Below, piece after piece: positions 63,118 to 64,000 of a stretch of DNA of 64,000 nucleotides. The notes beneath the pieces are model-generated. The model did no database searches and was not told where the DNA came from. It worked only from the letters and a program-made list of their open reading frames with translations. The translations under genes and the position numbers were made by a program. The stretch is from Starkeya sp. ORNL1 (GTDB lineage Bacteria; Pseudomonadota; Alphaproteobacteria; Rhizobiales; Xanthobacteraceae), in the NCBI RefSeq assembly GCF_012971745.1, contig NZ_CP048834.1:2542001-2606000 (forward strand), in the 5' to 3' direction. Within the stretch, counting starts at the first letter, position 1, and every line of letters starts with the position of its first letter.

Positions 63118-64000
63118 TCACAGCCCCAGGCCGGCCGGCACCTTCACCGCTTCCATGAGGAGCACGGCGAAGAGCAGGAAGAGATAAAGGATGGAGAAGG
63201 CGAAGAGCCGCTTGGCGGCCTGGTCAGCCCGGGCGCCCTCGCGGCGGCGGAACACCTGCCAGGCCAGCAGCAGCATGATGGCTCCGGTGCCGATGGACAC
63301 TGCGCCATAGGCCAGCCCGGCCATGCCGAGCGCGAAGGGCGAGACGGCGAGCGGCACCAGCACCAGCGTGTAGATCAGGATCTGCCGACGCGTCTCGTCG
63401 GCCCCGGAGACCACCGGCAGCATCGGCACGCCGGCGCGGGCATAGTCGCCGGTCTTGTAAAGCGCCAGCGCCCAGAAGTGCGGCGGCGTCCAGAAGAAGA
63501 TGATGAGGAAGAGCAGCACGCTCTCCAGCCCGATGCCGCCCGAGGCCGCCGCCCAGCCGACCATGGGCGGGAAGGCGCCGGCAGCGCCGCCGATGACGAT
63601 GTTCTGCGGCGTCGTGCGCTTCAGCCACATCGTGTAGACGACGGCATAGAAGAAGATGGTGAAGGCGAGCAGCGCCGCGGACAGCACGTTCACCAAAAGG
63701 CCGAGCACCACCACCGAGCCGACCGCGAGCGTCATGCCGAAGGCCAGCGCCTCGCCGGGCGTGACCCGGCCAGCCGGCACCGGGCGGGCGCGGGTGCGCG
63801 TCATCAGCGCGTCGATATCGGCATCCCACCACATGTTAAGCGCGCCCGAGGCGCCGGCGCCGATGGCGATGCACAGCAAGGCGGTGAAGGCGATCACCGG
63901 ATGCACGTCGCCCGGCGCCCGCACGATGCCGACCAGCGCGGTGAAGACGACCAGCGACATGACCCGCGGCTTCAGCAGCGCGACATAGTCGGCGACAGAG
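63118..64000 (-). CDS. ctaB: Protohaem IX farnesyltransferase (haem O synthase), 5' end outside window
   Basis: At least 294 residues of a polytopic prenyltransferase are visible; the N-terminus lies beyond base 64000. The in-frame sequence before the first ATG at 63960 reads [20 protein letters not shown], the conserved start region. [20 protein letters not shown] is the first Asp-rich prenyl-diphosphate motif, and [20 protein letters not shown] the second conserved loop. It adds a farnesyl group to haem b to make haem o for the oxidase. Confidence 0.96.
   Translation of the reverse strand, partial: SVADYVALLKPRVMSLVVFTALVGIVRAPGDVHPVIAFTALLCIAIGAGASGALNMWWDADIDALMTRTRARPVPAGRVTPGEALAFGMTLAVGSVVVLGLLVNVLSAALLAFTIFFYAVVYTMWLKRTTPQNIVIGGAAGAFPPMVGWAAASGGIGLESVLLFLIIFFWTPPHFWALALYKTGDYARAGVPMLPVVSGADETRRQILIYTLVLVPLAVSPFALGMAGLAYGAVSIGTGAIMLLLAWQVFRRREGARADQAAKRLFAFSILYLFLLFAVLLMEAVKVPAGLGL

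Overview
The window is GC-rich, densely coded DNA from an alphaproteobacterium, most likely a member of the Hyphomicrobiales (a Xanthobacteraceae-like lineage; this placement is inference). Supporting signs are the codon bias, a BacA-like ABC exporter, Irr-type iron control boxes, two phasins, a PdhS/DivJ-like kinase, a cyanide-insensitive-type bd oxidase, the ctaB-ctaG-ctaE cytochrome oxidase locus, and many interspersed palindromic repeats.

Layout. 1-3.9 kb: the edge of a prophage, transcribed leftwards as a chain of overlapping genes (VapE-like primase/helicase, small hypotheticals, terminase small subunit, two paralogous small proteins, start of the terminase large subunit). It is bounded on the right by a decayed integrase and an IS3-type transposase stub. 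4.0-5.2 kb: a Cys-rich lipoprotein of unknown function. 5.9-12.2 kb: a seven-gene operon joining a sulfonate/taurine-type ABC importer (binding protein, two different permeases, ATPase) to a thioredoxin-fold protein, an FAD flavoprotein and a 2x[4Fe-4S] ferredoxin. A related flavin monooxygenase follows at 13.8 kb, after a 1.5-kb insert flanked by 46-bp direct repeats. 15.3-25.7 kb: universal stress protein, thiX / TPP riboswitch / thiY, CLC antiporter, SbmA/BacA-type ABC exporter, a small exported protein, and phnCDE. 25.9-30.6 kb: DUF1254 protein, AAA ATPase, small conserved proteins, cold-shock protein, rpsU. 30.7-40.1 kb: ETF-quinone oxidoreductase, family-4 uracil-DNA glycosylase, cydAB, a glycosyltransferase-like membrane protein, rnhB, MarC-family protein, dienelactone hydrolase. 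40.3-51.7 kb: groESL with CIRCE and a triplicated groEL 3' end, two phasins, a large PAS histidine kinase carrying a palindromic repeat in frame, an AsmA-like protein, and acetoacetyl-CoA synthetase. 51.7-56.1 kb: an iron block (ferric ABC permease and binding protein, bacterioferritin, Bfd) with three Irr-box-like sites. 56.2-59.6 kb: GNAT, M16 protease and thrC in one unit. 59.9-64.0 kb: ctaB, small protein, ctaG, ctaE, DUF983 protein and SURF1, all leftward.

How it fits together. The central genes serve aerobic respiration (bd and aa3-type oxidases, ETF-QO), iron and thiamin homeostasis, polyester storage (phasins, acetoacetyl-CoA ligase) and scavenging of sulfur/phosphorus compounds. The least explained block is the importer-redox operon at 5.9-15.1 kb. 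At least six families of palindromic intergenic repeats are scattered through the window; one copy is translated inside a kinase gene and another supplies the end of the CLC gene. Separate short tandem duplications occur at the 3' ends of groEL, ctaG and the DUF983 gene.
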